A stretch of 33,894 nt of DNA from Minisyncoccota bacterium (GCA_018062505.1 JAGOSA010000006.1:1-33894), one strand, 5' to 3'; shown: positions 7,193-15,034, counted from the stretch's first letter. Numbers and translations: made by a program. The notes: generated by a model not told the origin, from the sequence alone.

Positions 7193-7208
7193 TAATTATT
7201 CATTAGGG

Positions 7209-9281
7209 CTAGATATCGAGATTCGCCATCTTCGCATTGGACTGGATGAATGATTTGCGCGGAGCAACTTCAGAACCCATGAGCGTGTCGAAAACTTTGT
7301 TGGCTTCTTCGGCATCGTCGATAGTTACCTGCTTGAGGATGCGGCGAGCTGGATCCATTGTTGTTTCCCAGAGTTCGTCAGCATTCATTTCACCGAGACC
7401 TTTGTAGCGCTGAATGTGGATTTTAGTTGAAGGCTTCTTCTTTGTATCCTCCTCGTTTTCCTCGTCTTCATTTTCTGCGCTTTCGTCAGATGCTTCTACA
7501 TCTTCGATAGCAACATCGTCGTACTTGCCGAGAATTTTATTTTTATCTTCGTCAGTGTACGCATAGTGGACTTCTTTGCCGCGCTTGATTTTGTAAAGTG
7601 GTGGCTGCGCAATGTAGACATAGCCTGCATCGATAACGCTTCGGAAGTAGCGGAACATGAGCGTCAAAATAAGCGTACGAATGTGGGCACCGTCCACGTC
7701 GGCATCGGTTGCGAGAATAATTTTGTGGTAGCGGATTTTTGAAATATCCATCGTGTCGCCGATCGAAGTTCCCATCGCAATGACGAGGTTCTTGATCTGC
7801 TCGCTGCCGAGCATACGGTCGAGGCGAGCGCGCTCGACGTTGAGGATTTTACCGCGGAGTGGAAGCACGGCCTGTGTCTTTCGGTCGCGTCCCATTTTGG
7901 CTGTACCACCCGCAGAGTCTCCCTCTACGATGAAGACTTCTGATTCGCTAGCGTCTTTGCTCTGACAGTCTGAAAGCTTGCCCGGAAGCGTCATGCCTTC
8001 GAGCGCGCCTTTGCGGAGAATAGAATCCTTGGCAGCTTTCGCAGCTTTGCGAGCGCGAAGTGCAAGAACAGCTTTGCCGATGATGCCTTTTGCATCGTCT
8101 GGATTTTCTTCGAGGTATTGTTCAAATGCTTCACCGAACACTTTCTGGACTGCGCCTTGCGCTTCAGTTGATCCGAGCTTACCTTTTGTCTGGCCTTCGA
8201 ACTGAATTTCAGCGAGCTTAACAGAAATGATTGCCGTCAAACCTTCGAGAACGTCGTCGCCAGTAAAGCCACCATCGACTTCTTTGAGAATATTATTTTT
8301 CTTTGCAAAAGCATTTACCAAACGAGTAAGAGCCATCTTGAAACCAGCAACGTGCGTGCCGCCTTCTGCTGTGTAGATGTTGTTGGCAAATGGCATGAGA
8401 CGATCAGCCATGTCATCGACATACTGGAGCGCAACTTCAACGCCGACGCCGTCGATTTCTTTTTCGACATAGAAAATTTTATCGTGGACAGGCTTGTGAT
8501 GTTTGTTGGTGAATTTAACAAGAGAAACAAGACCGCCTTCAAAGAAGAACGAAGTAGACGGAAGTTCGAGGCCGAGATCTTTGATCCAATATGTATCAGT
8601 ATCGTCGAGTTTGCCTTTGAATTCGCGAGCATCAACGATTTCGATGCGAAGCGAAGAAACGAGGTAAGCTTGCTGACGCAAGTGATTAACGACAGTTTCA
8701 AAGTTGAAAGTTGTATCAGGGAAAATGATGCCGTCCGGCTGGAATGTAATGATTGTGCCGTTCATTTTTGAAGTACCAACTTTTTTGACTGCAGCTTTTT
8801 TCTTGCCTTGCGAATATTCCTGCATGAAAATAGCACCTTCGCGGTGAACTTCAGCGCGAGTGTAGACAGAGAGAGCGTTAACAACAGAAGCACCCACACC
8901 GTGGAGACCGCCAGAAACTTTGTAGCCAGAATCATCGCCGCCGAATTTACCGCCGGCGTGGAGCGTGGTCATGACAGTTTCAAGTGCTGAAACTTTTGTC
9001 TTTGGGTGAATTCCAGTCGGAATACCGCGGCCGTTGTCGGCGACGCGAATTTTGTTGCCTGGAAGGAGGACGACTTCGATGCGATTACAAAAGCCACCCA
9101 TGGCTTCGTCGCGCGAGTTGTCGAATATTTCCCAAATGAGGTGATGGAGACCGTCAATACCTGTAGTACCGATGTACATTCCGGGACGTTTTCGGACTGG
9201 TTCGAGACCTTCAAGGACGGAAATTGCCTCCGCTCCGTAATTGCCTTTCTTAGGCTTTTTCTCTTCTGTATCTTTGGCCAT
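7209..9281 (-). CDS. gyrB: DNA gyrase subunit B
   Basis: 690 aa from the ATG at 9281; supplies the ATPase and TOPRIM parts of DNA gyrase, which introduces negative supercoils. GHKL ATPase motifs: EIFDNSRDEA (about 51-60), VADNGRGIP (80-88), GGLHGVGASVVNALS (about 124). TOPRIM: EGDSAGGTAKMGRDRKTQAVLPLRG, then the DADVDGAHIRTL acidic cluster. The C-terminal GyrB signature QRYKGLGEMNADELWETTMDP precedes NLDI. An acidic insert of about 25 residues (EDVEASDESAENEDEENEED) lies within TOPRIM. A start 11 codons upstream is possible, but the -10 box (9292-9297) overlaps that stretch. No gyrA is adjacent. ParE is less likely. Confidence 0.95.
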   Translation of the reverse strand: MAKDTEEKKPKKGNYGAEAISVLEGLEPVRKRPGMYIGTTGIDGLHHLIWEIFDNSRDEAMGGFCNRIEVVLLPGNKIRVADNGRGIPTGIHPKTKVSALETVMTTLHAGGKFGGDDSGYKVSGGLHGVGASVVNALSVYTRAEVHREGAIFMQEYSQGKKKAAVKKVGTSKMNGTIITFQPDGIIFPDTTFNFETVVNHLRQQAYLVSSLRIEIVDAREFKGKLDDTDTYWIKDLGLELPSTSFFFEGGLVSLVKFTNKHHKPVHDKIFYVEKEIDGVGVEVALQYVDDMADRLMPFANNIYTAEGGTHVAGFKMALTRLVNAFAKKNNILKEVDGGFTGDDVLEGLTAIISVKLAEIQFEGQTKGKLGSTEAQGAVQKVFGEAFEQYLEENPDDAKGIIGKAVLALRARKAAKAAKDSILRKGALEGMTLPGKLSDCQSKDASESEVFIVEGDSAGGTAKMGRDRKTQAVLPLRGKILNVERARLDRMLGSEQIKNLVIAMGTSIGDTMDISKIRYHKIILATDADVDGAHIRTLILTLMFRYFRSVIDAGYVYIAQPPLYKIKRGKEVHYAYTDEDKNKILGKYDDVAIEDVEASDESAENEDEENEEDTKKKPSTKIHIQRYKGLGEMNADELWETTMDPARRILKQVTIDDAEEANKVFDTLMGSEVAPRKSFIQSNAKMANLDI

Positions 9282-9291
9282 ATGTCCCAAA

Positions 9292-9297
9292 AGTATA
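9292..9297 (-). promoter_or_regulatory. Extended -10 box of gyrB
   Basis: TGC-TATACT (extended -10) with 10 nt to the ATG at 9281, so the predicted leader is only about 3 nt. No good -35 box. Confidence 0.5.
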
Positions 9298-9403
9298 GCA
9301 TTTTTTAGAGGCAAATGCGAGAGATTTTACGGAGAAATTGTGGGAAAAAGAGCTTATTATATAAGGATCGATTTGTAAAATCATTACAAAAATCAATACG
9401 CTA

Positions 9404-9432
9404 TTGACTAAATGTAAATATAATGCTATTAT
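9404..9432 (+). promoter_or_regulatory. Promoter of the candidate RNA gene
   Basis: TTGACT (9404-9409), 17-nt spacer, TATTAT (9427-9432), reading away from gyrB. An imperfect inverted repeat (GATTTGTAA / TTACAAAAATC, about 9370-9395) lies just upstream. Confidence 0.7.
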
Positions 9433-9439
9433 GTCAATA

Positions 9440-9735
9440 CCGATATATTACATATCTTAGACAACATCGGACTTATGTCTAAGTGCTTATCAAGATTTAT
9501 CCTATTTTGATAGGTGGGCGACAGGATAGCGCTGCAACATTTCAGCAAGTACAGACCTAAAACAAACTGATCTAATTTGCAGTGGCAAACAACGACAAAG
9601 GGAAATTGCTCATTGGGCACAAAATGAATCCGAATAGGTAGGGAAATTCAAAGTAGTGGGCAAAAGTACACAAAAAAAGCAGTGTCCGAAAGGACAAAAC
9701 CTAGGGCGCTTCCAATAACTTGGAAGCGCTTTTTT
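9440..9735 (+). ncRNA. Candidate structured RNA of unknown class
   Basis: About 295 nt between a consensus promoter and a strong intrinsic terminator, with no convincing ORF on either strand. Local stems: CTTAGAC/GTCTAAG (9456-9462/9477-9483), which competes with CCGAT/ATCGG (9440-9444/9466-9470); TATCAA/TTGATA, which competes with TATCCT/AGGATA (9499-9504/9523-9528); TTTGC-AGTG-GCAAA (about 9576-9589); and TGTCC-GAAA-GGACA with a GNRA loop (9683-9696). I looked for tmRNA, RNase P, SRP and 6S signatures and found none. It is divergent from gyrB and convergent with pheT. It could still be an unrecognised divergent member of a known class. Confidence 0.6.
9706..9735 (+). terminator. Intrinsic terminator of the RNA gene
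   Basis: 9-bp GC-rich stem (9706-9714 / 9721-9729), loop ATAACT, then TTTTTT. Confidence 0.9.
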
Positions 9736-9739
9736 ATTC

Positions 9740-11599
9740 TTATCTCACCTCCCAACCCTTCCCCTTCAGCGAATCAGTAACTTTTTGCATAATAGGTTCA
9801 ATCTCAGCATCGGTCAGCGTTTTATCATTCGACTGAAACACCGTTCGGAAAGCAACGCTCGTCTTCCCTTCTTTTGTAAATGTATCAAAAAGTCTTGGAC
9901 CGGCAACGACAAGATCGCCGGCATTTTCTCGGATAGTTGTGGCGACAGTCTCAGGATCAGTTCCCTCGCTCACCCAAAGCGCGACATCGCGAACGATAAA
10001 TGGATAGGGCGACCAGTTTTTGAATTTCTTGATTTCGATCGGATCAGGATAAATGTACATTTCCGCTGGATGGTCTTTCGTGCCTTCTTCAAGCGTGCAT
10101 TCTTGTACGCCTTTTTTGTCGGCCCAAGCAACATGGATTTCTTCGTCTTCAGTTCCATCTTTTGGAAACACTGTTCCGATCTCGAACAATTTTATTTCAT
10201 CCATCTCAAGAAGCGCTGCGTTTTTGACGTTGAGATCGTACGCTTCTTTGAGTCCGTCTTTGAGATTTGTGCGGAGCGCAGATTTATCTTTGGCAGCGTA
10301 CGCAACTTCGATTTCACCTTTCTTTCGAAAAGCGTATGTCATGACTTCAGAAAAACCAGACTGGAGGAAATGCGCGCGAGCCATCATTATTTTTGCGCTT
10401 GTGTCATTGAGCTTTGGCGAAAAACCGGCAGCACCGCCGACAGTAGCAGCAATATCCGGCAAAGTACTTGGAATTTTATCGTAACCGATTACGCGGCCAA
10501 TTTCGTCCGCAACATCAGGAACAATCGTGAGATCTGGACGATTGCTTGGCGGAGTCAAAGTAAGGTCATCGCCATTTCGCGAGTACGTGTGATTGTATTG
10601 CTTAAAGATTTTTTCGATATCATCTGCTGAAACTGCAAGGCCGAGAATTTTAGAAATGTCTGCTGTCGCAAAAGAAATAGTCTTTGCAGTAAAAATGAAA
10701 GCATTGCCGGCTGGATACATATCGACAACTTCTTCAAATATTGCCTCTGGACACATTTGCGCAATCGCTGAAGAAAGTTCAAGCATGGCAAATGGCGCAA
10801 GCTCTGGCGTAACATCATTTTCAAAACGCTTTGCAGCATCGGTGAGGAGGCCGAGTCGTCGAGCAGTTTTACGAACAGTAATTGGTTCAAAGTTTGCGAC
10901 CTCCAAAACAATATCAGTTGTGTCGGTATCGACTTCAGCTTTTCGTCCACCCTTTACGCCAGCAATAGCAAGCACTGCGCTTCCGCCATCTCGCGGACCG
11001 CTTGTGATGACAAGTTCATCATTCTTGAGTGTGAGGTATGCATCAGTACCGAGGAGTGTGACGCCTTCAACTGGGTGAATGATATTTCGTACTGTTATTT
11101 TTTGTGTGCCGTCAGATTCTGTTTCAATTTTCTTCGCATCAAAAGCATGTGTTGGCTGACCGATATCAAAAAGCACGAGGTTTGTCGCATCGACAATGTT
11201 GTTGATCGAGCGCTGACCAATCGATTCGAGATACTTCACAACCCACTCCGGAGATGGACCGACTTTGACGTTGCGAACAATGCGGCCCATGTAGCGGCGA
11301 CAGCGATCATCTTCGATTTCGATAGAAAGTTTTGTTGGCTGTGCTTCCGGCACTTTGTAGTACTGCGTCGGATCAGCAAAAGGAATGTTGAGGAGGCCGG
11401 CAATTTCTTTGGCCACACCGTAGTGCGACAACAAGTCGTGCGCGCGATCCGGCAAGACCTTGAGATCAAAAATAGTATTGTCGCCAACTTGATCCATCGA
11501 TTCGATTTCACAAACATGGAACGTAAAAACCTCAGCCAGTTTCTGTGGAGCTGGAATTTCGGGAACGTATGCTTTTAGCCAGTTGTAGGAGATTTTCAT
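9740..11599 (-). CDS. pheT: Phenylalanyl-tRNA synthetase beta chain, short form
   Basis: 619 aa; partner of PheS in the PheRS tetramer. The N-terminus (MKISYNWLKAYVPE) runs directly into FDLKVLPDRAHDLLSHYGVAKEIAGLL, so the EMAP/OB tRNA-binding insert that follows residue 39 in the roughly 795-aa E. coli type is missing. A B3/4 editing-type region (about 110-270), a B5 domain (about 300-370, ending NRPDLTIVPDVADEIGRVIGYDKIP) and a C-terminal FDX-ACB anticodon-binding domain (about 530-619, SPYPFIVRDVALWVSEG) are visible. It starts 18 nt after pheS (operon). Confidence 0.95.
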   Translation of the reverse strand: MKISYNWLKAYVPEIPAPQKLAEVFTFHVCEIESMDQVGDNTIFDLKVLPDRAHDLLSHYGVAKEIAGLLNIPFADPTQYYKVPEAQPTKLSIEIEDDRCRRYMGRIVRNVKVGPSPEWVVKYLESIGQRSINNIVDATNLVLFDIGQPTHAFDAKKIETESDGTQKITVRNIIHPVEGVTLLGTDAYLTLKNDELVITSGPRDGGSAVLAIAGVKGGRKAEVDTDTTDIVLEVANFEPITVRKTARRLGLLTDAAKRFENDVTPELAPFAMLELSSAIAQMCPEAIFEEVVDMYPAGNAFIFTAKTISFATADISKILGLAVSADDIEKIFKQYNHTYSRNGDDLTLTPPSNRPDLTIVPDVADEIGRVIGYDKIPSTLPDIAATVGGAAGFSPKLNDTSAKIMMARAHFLQSGFSEVMTYAFRKKGEIEVAYAAKDKSALRTNLKDGLKEAYDLNVKNAALLEMDEIKLFEIGTVFPKDGTEDEEIHVAWADKKGVQECTLEEGTKDHPAEMYIYPDPIEIKKFKNWSPYPFIVRDVALWVSEGTDPETVATTIRENAGDLVVAGPRLFDTFTKEGKTSVAFRTVFQSNDKTLTDAEIEPIMQKVTDSLKGKGWEVR

Positions 11600-11617
11600 A
11601 AATTAAATTGCGACTGT

Positions 11618-12319
11618 TTAGATTTGATTGAATCTCAAATCCCCGTGATACGCCGGGCGAATGTCTGGCATACCGTATCGGATTTTCATCAAGCGATCTG
11701 CGCCCATGCCGAAAGCGAAGCCTTGCCATTCTTTCGGATCAATACCAGCAGCTTCCAACACTTTCGGATGAACCATGCCGGCACCGAGAACCTCGATCCA
11801 TTTGTCGCCGACTTTGACATCGACTTCGCAACCCGGTTCAACGAACGGAAAGAAAGACGGACGCAAACGAACTTCTGCACTGTCGCCGAAAAACTTTTTC
11901 ATAAAGTGATCGAGTGTGCCTTTGAGGTGCGCAAGCGTAATATCTTTGCCGATCATAATGCCGTCGATCTGATAGAACTGTGTTTCGTGCGTTGCATCAG
12001 TTGCTTCGTTTCGGAAAACTTTGCCGAACGAAACGAAAGCACACGGCAAGCGGCCTTCTTCGCGAGCTTTGGTAATCGAGCGAATAGAAGTGTTCGTATT
12101 GTGCGTTCGCATGACGAAACCTTGTTTGCCTTTTATGTGAAAAGTATCTTGCATGTCGCGAGCTGGATGATCTTTTGGAACATTGAGCGCATCGAAGTTG
12201 AAGAACTCGCTTTCGAGCTCTGGGCCATTTACTGTTTCAAAACCAAGTTCGTTTAAAATGCGAACTGCTTCGAGTCCTGTGTGCATGAGTGGATGTTCGC
12301 GACCCTTTGGGGTTTCCAT
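11618..12319 (-). CDS. pheS: Phenylalanyl-tRNA synthetase alpha chain, short form
   Basis: 233 aa from the ATG at 12319. Class II catalytic core only: HPLMHTGLEAVRILNELGF, GPELESEFFNFDALNVPKDHPAR, motif 2 FGKVFRNEATDATHETQFYQIDG, FFPFVEPGCEVDV and motif 3 GFAFGMGADRLMKIRYGM. The N-terminal coiled coil that binds tRNA-Phe (about 85 residues in 327-aa homologues) is missing. An in-frame ATG at 12328 lies inside the -10 box; the ATG at 12319 is 7 nt after it and is preferred. First gene of the pheST operon. Confidence 0.95.
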   Translation of the reverse strand: METPKGREHPLMHTGLEAVRILNELGFETVNGPELESEFFNFDALNVPKDHPARDMQDTFHIKGKQGFVMRTHNTNTSIRSITKAREEGRLPCAFVSFGKVFRNEATDATHETQFYQIDGIMIGKDITLAHLKGTLDHFMKKFFGDSAEVRLRPSFFPFVEPGCEVDVKVGDKWIEVLGAGMVHPKVLEAAGIDPKEWQGFAFGMGADRLMKIRYGMPDIRPAYHGDLRFNQI

Positions 12320-12326
12320 ACGCCCC

Positions 12327-12332
12327 ATTATA
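12327..12332 (-). promoter_or_regulatory. -10 box, leaderless pheS start
   Basis: TATAAT followed by exactly 7 nt and then the ATG at 12319. It overlaps the alternative ATG at 12328, which argues against that start. Confidence 0.55.
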
Positions 12333-12398
12333 CACAGAAAAGGCTGATTTTAAAGGCGCGACACTCCCCAAAATAAGCTAAAATAGCAGTAACATTCT

Positions 12399-12989
12399 AT
12401 GTCAAAATCTATGCCAAAACGATCAGCGCAATCGAACCAAAAAAGGAAGCGGCAATTCTTCATTGATATGGTGCTTCTCGCCGTCAGCATCTCGTTTGCG
12501 GTTTGGTTCGCTGAGTCAGGGCTGACGCACGAAGTCGTTGGCTACTTTTCACTATTCCCCTTGCTCGGCGTTTTTATTGCTGGCATGTTTTTCACATCTG
12601 TTTTTACGACAGCTCCAGCGATTGTACTTTTGGGCGACTTTGCGCACACAACACCGCTTGGCACACTTGCGTTCGTCGGCGGCCTTGGTGCAGTGGTCGG
12701 CGACTACGTCATTTTTCATTTCGTCAAAGGCCACGTTGCAGATGACATTAGTTACTTGCTTTCATTTGCACGCAAGAATAGATTTTCAACAATTTTCAAA
12801 ACGCGGCTCTTTCGATACTTCGTGCCATTCATCGGCGCACTCATTATTGCTTCGCCTTTTCCGGACGAACTTGGCATTGCCATGATGGGCATTTCCAAAA
12901 TGAGCAATCGCGCCTTCTTTATTATTTCGTACATTATGAACGCTGCCGGAATAGGAGTTATTGGCTGGCTCGCGACGGCAGTTGTATAG
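12399..12989 (+). CDS. Integral membrane protein, possibly DedA/VTT-like
   Basis: 196 aa. A basic N-terminal tail (MSKSMPKRSAQSNQKRKR) is followed by about five membrane segments (around 22-40, 50-78, 86-108, 138-155, 170-195). GGLGAVVGDYVIFHFVKG and the late PFPDELGIAMMGISKM segment resemble the paired re-entrant/TM units of DedA/VTT proteins, but the match is weak. It is divergent from pheST. A TAAAAT -10 box lies at 12379-12384, 14 nt before the ATG. No Shine-Dalgarno. Confidence 0.7.
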   Translation: MSKSMPKRSAQSNQKRKRQFFIDMVLLAVSISFAVWFAESGLTHEVVGYFSLFPLLGVFIAGMFFTSVFTTAPAIVLLGDFAHTTPLGTLAFVGGLGAVVGDYVIFHFVKGHVADDISYLLSFARKNRFSTIFKTRLFRYFVPFIGALIIASPFPDELGIAMMGISKMSNRAFFIISYIMNAAGIGVIGWLATAVV

Positions 12990-13022
12990 CCGTGCATATT
13001 AGTTATTTTTTTTGAAAAGCGA

Positions 13023-13028
13023 TATTAT
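13023..13028 (+). promoter_or_regulatory. -10 box of the 30-aa gene
   Basis: TATTAT, then 6 nt (AAAAAC), then the ATG at 13035: leaderless arrangement. Confidence 0.4.
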
Positions 13029-13034
13029 AAAAAC

Positions 13035-13127
13035 ATGACTCAGCAGAAAAAGTGGCTCTTCATCGCCGCAATCATTCTCCTCGCGCTCGGCATATATTTA
13101 GGCTGGCTAGACAACGGGCCGATGTAA
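13035..13127 (+). CDS. 30-residue single-span membrane microprotein
   Basis: A short frame encodes MTQQKKWLFI, then a hydrophobic span (residues 7-24, AAIILLALGIYLGW) and the tail LDNGPM. The basic N-terminus, a single Leu/Ile/Ala-rich span, a TATTAT box 6 nt before the ATG and codon choice like that of the neighbours support a real gene. It follows the DedA-like gene by 45 nt on the same strand. No function is proposed. Confidence 0.5.
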   Translation: MTQQKKWLFIAAIILLALGIYLGWLDNGPM

Positions 13128-13147
13128 TTTTGCTGCACTATGTAGGT

Positions 13148-13175
13148 TTGACAAAATTTAGAATAAGGGTAAAAT
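13148..13175 (+). promoter_or_regulatory. Consensus promoter of the gene at 13219
   Basis: TTGACA (13148-13153), 16-nt spacer, TAAAAT (13170-13175), giving a leader of about 37 nt without a Shine-Dalgarno. Confidence 0.75.
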
Positions 13176-13218
13176 ATTGACCGAATACTAACCTCTCAAA
13201 AAACCAAAACCCATAGAC

Positions 13219-13599
13219 ATGCCAATAATCAAGATCACCTACCCGAAGCATCTCAACCTCGGAATGCCTAGCCTTTCCGTTGCATGCAACAAAAAAATCT
13301 TGCAAGAAATAGTTGCCCACAAAGCGCTTGGCACTGCAGACACATCACACTGCAACATCTTTTACTTTAAGGCTGAGAATAATATCGATACGGTTTTGGT
13401 CGAAATAACAATCGACAAAACGCGAAATCTACAGCTGAAAACGCTGAACACTCTCAAATCCATAGTTGTGGAGAATATACTATGTGTTTTAGGGAAAATA
13501 CCGGTTAAGCAAAATATTAAAATTTTGGCTCAAGTCGAATTTTTTGATCCCAAAAAAGGCAAATTCGGATGGACTACGTACCGGCCAGAAAAAAAGTAA
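13219..13599 (+). CDS. Small unknown protein, weakly tautomerase-like
   Basis: 126 aa, no signal or membrane segment. It begins MPIIKITYP, and Pro2 plus an alternating strand/helix pattern (DTVLVEITIDKTRNLQL; KILAQVEFFDPKKGKFGW) at this length recalls the tautomerase/CHMI superfamily, where Pro2 is catalytic. This is a weak pattern-level guess. Monocistronic unit with a TTGACA promoter and a hairpin terminator at 13633-13661. Confidence 0.65.
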   Translation: MPIIKITYPKHLNLGMPSLSVACNKKILQEIVAHKALGTADTSHCNIFYFKAENNIDTVLVEITIDKTRNLQLKTLNTLKSIVVENILCVLGKIPVKQNIKILAQVEFFDPKKGKFGWTTYRPEKK

Positions 13600-13632
13600 G
13601 AATGTTTTTAGCGTTTTTTTGAAGTGCGATTG

Positions 13633-13661
13633 AAAGCAGTGGATTCATCCGCTGCTTTTTT
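13633..13661 (+). terminator. Terminator
   Basis: 11-bp stem with one G-T pair (13633-13643 / 13648-13658), loop TTCA, T-run. Confidence 0.8.
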
Positions 13662-13670
13662 AGTAGATCA

Positions 13671-13698
13671 TTGACATTTTTTGATAAATAGTTATAGT
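13671..13698 (+). promoter_or_regulatory. Consensus promoter of the gene at 13726
   Basis: TTGACA (13671-13676), 16-nt spacer, TATAGT (13693-13698), giving an A-rich leader of about 20 nt. Confidence 0.75.
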
Positions 13699-13725
13699 AG
13701 TAAAAACACATAAAACAAATTAATA

Positions 13726-14160
13726 ATGAACATGGTTAGAAACAAACTCCTTCGGCAGGCTTTTGACTCATCGCCCATTGGCAAAGCGCTAAAATTTGGC
13801 GAACTCTTTTTATTTTCTCTCATCATTAGCGACTTGGTTGGGCTTTCCAATTTACCCGGTCGTCCTCATATAGAGATAATCGCAGTAAAGGGTGGAGGCG
13901 CACTGGTGTTTGCTCTGATGTATGTGAATTCACAATCAATGCTGTCGATAATATCAATGTATCAAAAACCGACACTGAATCAGCTTGTACTTTTTAAAAA
14001 GAAGAAAGAAGAAAAGCTCAAAAAAGACACCTACAATAGTCAGATGTGCAGAAATGACCTAAGCATTAAGCCAATACTAGAAGCAAAAGTAACTGAAGGA
14101 CAAAAACAAATTGAGGAAATCGAATTCCTCATCTCAAAAATGGAAACGCAACATGTGTAG
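13726..14160 (+). CDS. Small membrane protein with coiled-coil tail
   Basis: 144 aa. Two membrane segments (about 25-42 GELFLFSLIISDLVGLSN and 50-75) are followed by a Lys-rich segment (FKKKKEEKLKKD) and a helical coiled-coil-like tail (KVTEGQKQIEEIEFLISKME). The first residues MNM allow a start at 13726 or 13732. Monocistronic, with its own TTGACA promoter; the stop codon lies inside its terminator hairpin. No family is recognised. Confidence 0.7.
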   Translation: MNMVRNKLLRQAFDSSPIGKALKFGELFLFSLIISDLVGLSNLPGRPHIEIIAVKGGGALVFALMYVNSQSMLSIISMYQKPTLNQLVLFKKKKEEKLKKDTYNSQMCRNDLSIKPILEAKVTEGQKQIEEIEFLISKMETQHV

Positions 14161-14176
14161 CGTTTCCATTTTTTTT
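14141..14176 (+). terminator. Terminator overlapping the stop codon
   Basis: Stem of about 9 bp (14141-14149 / 14160-14168) around the stop codon, then an eight-T run. It also abuts the 3' end of the convergent ATL gene. Confidence 0.85.
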
Positions 14177-14495
14177 ATTTATACTCAAAAACTATATCGT
14201 TAAAGTTTTTTATCTTGCCTGTCTTTTTATCGACTTCAATTCCCTCTTCTTTGTAGAGCTTCATGCGCTTGGCGCGATATTCGTCGTTAACCCAAACTTT
14301 CCCGCCAGCGTAGACGATGCGATGGAATGGAATCTTTTTCTCGCCAGCGTCCCATGCTTTAGACAGAATTGCGGTGATACTTTGTGAAGCCATTGGTCCT
14401 GCTCCACAGGCCCGAGCAATTGCGCCGTACGTTGTGACGCGGCCTTTTGGAATGGCGAGCGCCGCCTCGACGACGCGCTGGCTAAAGGTTTTCAT
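14175..14495 (-). CDS. Alkyltransferase-like protein (ATL), Cys replaced by Phe
   Basis: 106 aa. It matches the DNA-binding core of O6-alkylguanine-DNA alkyltransferases: FSQRVVEAALAIPKGRVTTYGAIARACG, then a PFHRIV motif at the place of the reactive PCHRV. With Phe instead of Cys it cannot accept an alkyl group; ATL proteins (usually Trp or Ala there) bind alkylated bases and flag them for nucleotide excision repair. The arginine finger is supplied by the R in KGRVTTYG. The start at 14495 is backed by a TATACT box exactly 7 nt upstream (leaderless). Confidence 0.85.
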   Translation of the reverse strand: MKTFSQRVVEAALAIPKGRVTTYGAIARACGAGPMASQSITAILSKAWDAGEKKIPFHRIVYAGGKVWVNDEYRAKRMKLYKEEGIEVDKKTGKIKNFNDIVFEYK

Positions 14496-14502
14496 ATTTA
14501 TA

Positions 14503-14508
14503 AGTATA
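14503..14508 (-). promoter_or_regulatory. -10 box, leaderless ATL start
   Basis: TATACT, 7 nt, ATG at 14495. Confidence 0.5.
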
Positions 14509-14531
14509 ACTTTTATCGTATTGCGTGATTA

Positions 14532-14560
14532 TTGACAATATCCGATATATATGATACAAT
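14532..14560 (+). promoter_or_regulatory. Consensus promoter of the gene at 14591
   Basis: TTGACA (14532-14537), 17-nt spacer, TACAAT (14555-14560), giving an A-rich leader of about 24 nt. It is back to back with the ATL promoter. Confidence 0.75.
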
Positions 14561-14590
14561 AATATTAATAAACCTAAAGCAAAAAAAAAT

Positions 14591-14917
14591 ATGGAAATCA
14601 ACGAATATCTACAGCAGATCGAGAAAGCCAGACTAGACAACGATCACGCTTCACTACTCGCAGCTATGCAGAAATTCTTCGTTTCGATTCACACTTGTGA
14701 TGAGAAAGACGGGAAATTACTCGGTCTGTATTCTATGGCTCAGCAATTGGAGTCTATGGGAGTTAACGCAGATGCCATTAAAGAAGCTGTTCGAGCACGG
14801 ATCACATCCATGTTCAAGAAACAACCATCGACATGGTTTGAAGTAGCATGTTCATTAAATGCACTCCTTGATCAAGTAGGAAAGAGACATTTAATCATTG
14901 ACGTGAGCGGCAAGTAA
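14591..14917 (+). CDS. Small unknown helical protein
   Basis: 108 aa, soluble, mostly helical (NEYLQQIEKARLDNDHASLL; AQQLESMGVNADAIKEAVRA) with a short strand-like tail (LIIDVSG). Two Cys, no metal motif. It is monocistronic between a TTGACA promoter and a terminator at 14934-14965. I do not recognise it. The upstream leader is A-rich without a Shine-Dalgarno. Confidence 0.7.
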   Translation: MEINEYLQQIEKARLDNDHASLLAAMQKFFVSIHTCDEKDGKLLGLYSMAQQLESMGVNADAIKEAVRARITSMFKKQPSTWFEVACSLNALLDQVGKRHLIIDVSGK

Positions 14918-14933
14918 CGGAAGTAAAATAATT

Positions 14934-14965
14934 CGACCATCTGAAATTCAGGTGGTCGTTTTTTT
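14934..14965 (+). terminator. Terminator
   Basis: 11-bp stem with one wobble (14934-14944 / 14948-14958), loop AAT, seven-T run. Confidence 0.85.
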
Positions 14966-14986
14966 ATTTCGTCTCAAAATAGATGT

Positions 14987-15015
14987 TTGACAACCCAAAG
15001 CTCATTCTGTACATT
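14987..15015 (+). promoter_or_regulatory. Promoter of the gene at 15035
   Basis: TTGACA (14987-14992), 17-nt spacer, TACATT (15010-15015), giving a leader of about 13 nt. Confidence 0.7.
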
Positions 15016-15034
15016 TACCTGAAATCTTCTAACA

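Noticed and set aside
9282-9500. Replication origin next to gyrB
   Set aside because: No cluster of TTATCCACA-type DnaA boxes and no dnaA/dnaN; the A/T-rich part is explained by promoters.
9440-9735. tmRNA, RNase P RNA, SRP RNA or 6S RNA
   Set aside because: No tRNA-like end or tag frame, no GAGGAAAGTCC, no SRP domain IV hairpin and no single long bulged rod were found.
12320-12328. pheS start at 12328
   Set aside because: That ATG lies within the TATAAT box; transcription would begin downstream of it.
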